Assembly: GCA_017461235.1 (NCBI GenBank)
Contig: JAFTYU010000016.1
Coordinates: forward strand, 1 to 64,000
Source of the DNA: Clostridia bacterium
Lineage (GTDB): Bacteria > Bacillota > Clostridia > Oscillospirales > Acutalibacteraceae
Length of the DNA: 64,000 nt
Direction of reading: 5' to 3'
Shown in pieces: positions 61,183 through 64,000 of this stretch (position 1 is its first letter; every line of letters begins with the position of its first letter). The notes beneath the pieces were generated by a model, which had not been told where the DNA came from, did no database searches, and saw only the letters and a program-made list of their open reading frames with translations. Position numbers and translations under genes: made by a program.

Positions 61183-63129
61183 ATGTTGAAAAAAGGTTTA
61201 TCTGTTATTTTGAGTATAGTTTTAATATGCTCCGTTTTTTCAGCAACCGTGGGAGCCGCTGTGAATTTTAACGGTGATATCAGCGCATATCCTGTTATTA
61301 TGGTTGCAGGTTACAGCAGTTCCGAGCTTGTTCGTGTTGACGAAAACGGTGAAAGAACACGTATATGGGGTCTGGATATGGACTCTGTTTTAAACAGGGT
61401 TATAAATCGTATATATGATTTAGGTAAAGGCCTTGTTCTCACAGCCAAGGGTGATGCAGAATATCTTGGCAGAACTTTGGGCGAAGAAATTGAAGCAGAG
61501 CTCGAATATATGAAAATCAACCCTAACGGTACAAGCAAATATAATATTCAGGTTGAAAATACAGCTATAGAAGAAACCAATATGGCATATATTCTTGAAA
61601 ACAACCTTCCCCTTGAATACATTAACGAAGACAAAATTTCATACGAAATAGCCGAATATATCGGTGAAGAGAACATGTTTTTCTACACTAACGATTGGCG
61701 TCAGAGTGTTTATGACTGTGCAATAGGTCTTGACGAGTATATTCAGCAGGTAAAAGAATATACCGGTAAAGATAAAGTCAATATCATTGCCGTTTCCCAC
61801 GGTGGTCAGGTATCTGCTGTGTATCTTTCTCTTTTCGGTTATAAACAGGATGTTGATAATGCGGTGCTTACCGTTCCGGCTATCGGCGGCGCAGGTCTTG
61901 CCCTTGACCTTATGACAGGCGACGTTGCGATTGATGAATATATGATTGTGCATTATCTGGAACATGGTTTTGATGCGGATGGTAAGTATGAGTGGCTTCT
62001 TGAAGCTCAACAGTTGGGCTTCCTTGACGAAGTTGTGAAAAATGCTCTTCCTTATATTTATAATGTTGCAGGTTATTGGGGCAGTATATGGGATTTTATA
62101 CCTCTTGAGTATTATGAAGAACTGAAGGCTGAAAGGCTCGACCCTGTTGAGAGTGCCGCAATAATTGAAAAAACCGATATGGTGCATTTTGACATTATGG
62201 CAAACTTCCGCACAAATCTTCAGAAATGTGTCAATGACTACGGTATAAACATCTCAATAATCGCAGGTACTGATGTGCCTTGTGTCAGTGGTTTGAGAAC
62301 AAACGGTGATGCTCTTATTAGGACTACGGATTCAACAGGTGCTTTATGTGCGCCTTACGGCGAACGTTTCAACGACGGCTATACAGGTGCAGGCACTATG
62401 TGTGATAACCCTTCTCACGATCATGTTTCACCTTCGTTTGAAGTTGATGCTTCAACTGCATATCTTCCGGAAAACACATGGTATATTGATGGTCTTTTCC
62501 ACGGAATGACTTTCCATGACCCGTATTCGAGAACTCTTGCGTTGAAAAATCTTCTTACCGATGAAATAGTTAATGTGCATTCCCATCCGGATTATCCCCA
62601 GTTTCACGCATCAACCAACACAAACTACGCTGTATCGGTAAGGTTTGATAAGAGTGGGGAAGGCCTGGTGAGCTCTCAGGATGATTACCTTATTATTAAA
62701 AACCTTTCACAGAATTACCCGGTGAAAATCACTTCTGTAACCTTTGCAGGTGCGGATCTTGTGGCATATACGATGGGTATGAAGGCTCTTGAGCCCGGCA
62801 AGGAAATTAAAATTCAGGTGACGGGTAAAATTCCACAGGTCAGCAATGCACTTATGCAGGTCAAGGTTAACTACGAAATGGTTGACAACACAACATCGCT
62901 CATAGGGGAGAGAGCTTGCAGCTTTAAAATAATGAACGGACCGTCAGTGGTTTATGATGAAGAAACGCCCTTTGTCAATGCTGATTACGTTATTGGTTTC
63001 AAAAACGTAATAGACGAAGATACAAAAGATGCACTCACAAATACAGGCGTTTTAAATATAGTAAGTTTCGTCTATGAGTGGATTATGGCTCTGCTGGACC
63101 AGTTGGGTATAGGATTACTTTTGAAATAA
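61183..63129 (+). CDS. Secreted lipase/acyltransferase-like alpha/beta hydrolase
   Basis: 648 aa with signal peptide MLKKGLSVILSIVLICSVFSATVGA. The mature protein opens with YPVIMVAGYSSSELVR, the loop typical of LCAT/lipase-like folds, and VNIIAVSHGGQVSAVYLSLFG supplies the nucleophile elbow with Ser205. The last 150 residues form a beta-rich domain. A C-terminal hydrophobic stretch (IVSFVYEWIMALLDQLGIGLLL) may anchor it to the membrane. It probably hydrolyses or transfers acyl chains of lipids; the partner is unknown. GGGAGTG (61166-61172) is 10 bases from ATG 61183. Confidence 0.75.
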   Translation: MLKKGLSVILSIVLICSVFSATVGAAVNFNGDISAYPVIMVAGYSSSELVRVDENGERTRIWGLDMDSVLNRVINRIYDLGKGLVLTAKGDAEYLGRTLGEEIEAELEYMKINPNGTSKYNIQVENTAIEETNMAYILENNLPLEYINEDKISYEIAEYIGEENMFFYTNDWRQSVYDCAIGLDEYIQQVKEYTGKDKVNIIAVSHGGQVSAVYLSLFGYKQDVDNAVLTVPAIGGAGLALDLMTGDVAIDEYMIVHYLEHGFDADGKYEWLLEAQQLGFLDEVVKNALPYIYNVAGYWGSIWDFIPLEYYEELKAERLDPVESAAIIEKTDMVHFDIMANFRTNLQKCVNDYGINISIIAGTDVPCVSGLRTNGDALIRTTDSTGALCAPYGERFNDGYTGAGTMCDNPSHDHVSPSFEVDASTAYLPENTWYIDGLFHGMTFHDPYSRTLALKNLLTDEIVNVHSHPDYPQFHASTNTNYAVSVRFDKSGEGLVSSQDDYLIIKNLSQNYPVKITSVTFAGADLVAYTMGMKALEPGKEIKIQVTGKIPQVSNALMQVKVNYEMVDNTTSLIGERACSFKIMNGPSVVYDEETPFVNADYVIGFKNVIDEDTKDALTNTGVLNIVSFVYEWIMALLDQLGIGLLLK

Positions 63130-63141
63130 TGAATAAAAGGC

Positions 63142-63170
63142 TTGACTTATTGATTAAATAGTGTTATAAT
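63142..63170 (+). promoter_or_regulatory. Promoter of the rpsF-ssb operon
   Basis: TTGACT (63142-63147), 17-bp spacer ending in TGT, TATAAT (63165-63170); strong extended -10 promoter. Confidence 0.85.
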
Positions 63171-63174
63171 TCGT

Positions 63175-63235
63175 AATCGTCGCGGAATGTCCGCGGCGAT
63201 TATTTCCTTGCTCTTAAATCGATATCTATAAGAGC
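63175..63235 (+). promoter_or_regulatory. Structured rpsF leader, candidate S6:S18 autoregulatory site
   Basis: Two hairpins: a 12-bp stem with an ATG loop (63175-63201) at the 5' end of the transcript, and GCTCTT/AAGAGC (63210-63215 with 63230-63235) followed by CCGGAG. Ribosomal protein S6 with S18 is known to bind its own leader in many bacteria; whether these stems are that site is inference. Confidence 0.4.
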
Positions 63236-63260
63236 CGGAGTCCATAAGGAGGTGCGAACG

Positions 63261-63542
63261 ATGTCAAACAGTTACGAAACAATCATTGTTTTCTCTTTAG
63301 CAAACGGTGAAGAGGCAGCTAAAACTCTCGCTGAAAAGTTCAAAGCAATGATGGAAAAGAACGGTACTGTCGACAGCGTTGACGAGTGGGGTAAGCGCAG
63401 ACTTGCATATCTCATCAACGATGAAGAAGATGGTTACTATGTTCTCTATAACCACACTTGCGAAGCTGGTTTCCCTGCAGAACTTGAACGTGTTCTCGGT
63501 ATCACCGACGGCGTTCTTCGTTCATTGGTAATTAAAAAATAA
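63261..63542 (+). CDS. rpsF: 30S ribosomal protein S6
   Basis: 93 aa: YETIIVFSLANGEEAAKTLAEKF, VDEWGKRRLAYLINDEEDGYYVLYNHTCEAG and the final ITDGVLRSLVIKK are diagnostic. AAGGAGGTG (63247-63255) precedes ATG 63261. First gene of the rpsF-ssb-rpsR operon. Confidence 0.97.
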   Translation: MSNSYETIIVFSLANGEEAAKTLAEKFKAMMEKNGTVDSVDEWGKRRLAYLINDEEDGYYVLYNHTCEAGFPAELERVLGITDGVLRSLVIKK

Positions 63543-63554
63543 GAGGTGTGAAAG

Positions 63555-63986
63555 ATGCTTAATTGCGCAGTTATTATGGGCAGACTTACTGCCGATCCCG
63601 AACTTCGCCAGACTCCCTCAGGTGTTTCAGTTACAAGATTTACAGTTGCAGTTGACCGCGGCTATGTTAAAGCCGGTGAAGAGAGAAAAGCAGACTTCAT
63701 AAATGTTGTTGCTTGGCGTCAGACAGCAGAATTTGTAACAAGATATTTCTCAAAAGGTTCTATGATTGCCGTTCAGGGTGCTATCCAGACCGGTTCTTAT
63801 GAGAAAGACGGTATTAAACGTTCAACATTTGAGATTATTGCCGATAACGTAAGTTTTTGCGGCTCTAAAAACGAGTCTTCTACAGGTGCAGCTCCCAGAG
63901 CTGCCGAAACAGCTGCTACATCTTTCTCTAACGGCAGCATAGATGATTTCGCCACCGTTGCTGATGACGATGACCTGCCGTTCTGA
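63555..63986 (+). CDS. ssb: Single-stranded DNA-binding protein
   Basis: 143 aa. The OB fold (MLNCAVIMGRLTADPELRQTPSGVSVTRFTVAVDRGY ... ADFINVVAWRQTAEFVTRYFSKGSMIAVQG) and the acidic C-terminal tip DDDLPF, which recruits repair proteins, are complete. AGGTGTGAAAG precedes the ATG. An AGGAGGA at the window end (63993-63999) is the ribosome site of the next gene, expected to be rpsR. Confidence 0.96.
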   Translation: MLNCAVIMGRLTADPELRQTPSGVSVTRFTVAVDRGYVKAGEERKADFINVVAWRQTAEFVTRYFSKGSMIAVQGAIQTGSYEKDGIKRSTFEIIADNVSFCGSKNESSTGAAPRAAETAATSFSNGSIDDFATVADDDDLPF

Positions 63987-64000
63987 TTCTAACAGGAGGA

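Overview
The window reads as a chromosomal segment of a low-to-mid GC, Gram-positive anaerobe of the class Clostridia, probably an uncultured Oscillospirales/Ruminococcaceae-type gut commensal (inference). Support comes from strong Shine-Dalgarno sites, Gram-positive housekeeping synteny (recJ, relA, dtd, MBL hydrolase, hemZ, uridine-kinase-like, SpoVB/MurJ-like flippase, mazG, HU), an N-terminal lipobox on the ABC binding protein, and many carbohydrate-active enzymes. I see no rRNA, CRISPR array, phage module or complete tRNA.

Layout. 1-9.2 kb: single genes for glycan and envelope work (TIM-barrel glycosidase, hexapeptide acyltransferase, sulfatase, PAP2 phosphatase, Gfo/Idh/MocA oxidoreductase), then small membrane and zinc-ribbon proteins; a 168-bp MITE-like inverted-repeat element lies at 7021-7188. 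9.3-10.6 kb: a VanZ-like gene and an overlapping small membrane protein diverge from an XRE regulator. 10.7-16.9 kb: a five-gene unit with two zinc-ribbon proteins, a membrane-anchored Big2-type protein, a GPH sugar symporter and a GH3 glycosidase. 17-21.6 kb: an orphan membrane protein, a tRNA-like remnant, a GH78 rhamnosidase and an alpha/beta hydrolase. 22-32.8 kb: the recJ-to-HU housekeeping run. 32.8-39.5 kb (minus strand): a six-gene unit that starts with an ABC ATPase/SufB-like pair resembling the two-gene SUF-like minimal Fe-S machinery and continues into rhamnulokinase, an M28-like membrane protein, a GH130 enzyme and a MATE exporter. 39.7-42.2 kb: murD and a secreted metallophosphoesterase. 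42.6-50.5 kb: the arginine operon argG-H-C-J-B-D-F. 50.5-58.1 kb: a second metallophosphoesterase, a GH2 enzyme, a PiT phosphate transporter, and a GH39-like enzyme with a membrane partner. 58.6-61.1 kb: a polar amino acid ABC importer. 61.2-64 kb: a secreted lipase-like hydrolase and the start of the rpsF-ssb(-rpsR) operon.

How the parts work together. Rhamnosidase (18.5 kb) and rhamnulokinase (37.9 kb), GH3 with a GPH symporter, GH130, GH2, GH39-like and a sulfatase point to use of rhamnose-containing, mannosidic and sulfated glycans. The arg cluster carries every step from glutamate to arginine by the cyclic acetyl-ornithine route except carbamoyl phosphate synthesis. The Fe-S pair is preceded by a dyad whose 11-bp centre fits the core of a type 1 IscR site.

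Small-scale structure. Fourteen promoters are readable; thirteen have a 17-bp spacer and most carry a TGN extended -10. Two intergenic regions (21.64-21.95 kb and 58.13-58.43 kb) share several repeat modules, one in inverted orientation, and one of their hairpins recurs at 6.9 kb. All functional calls rest on reading motifs by eye; no database search was possible.
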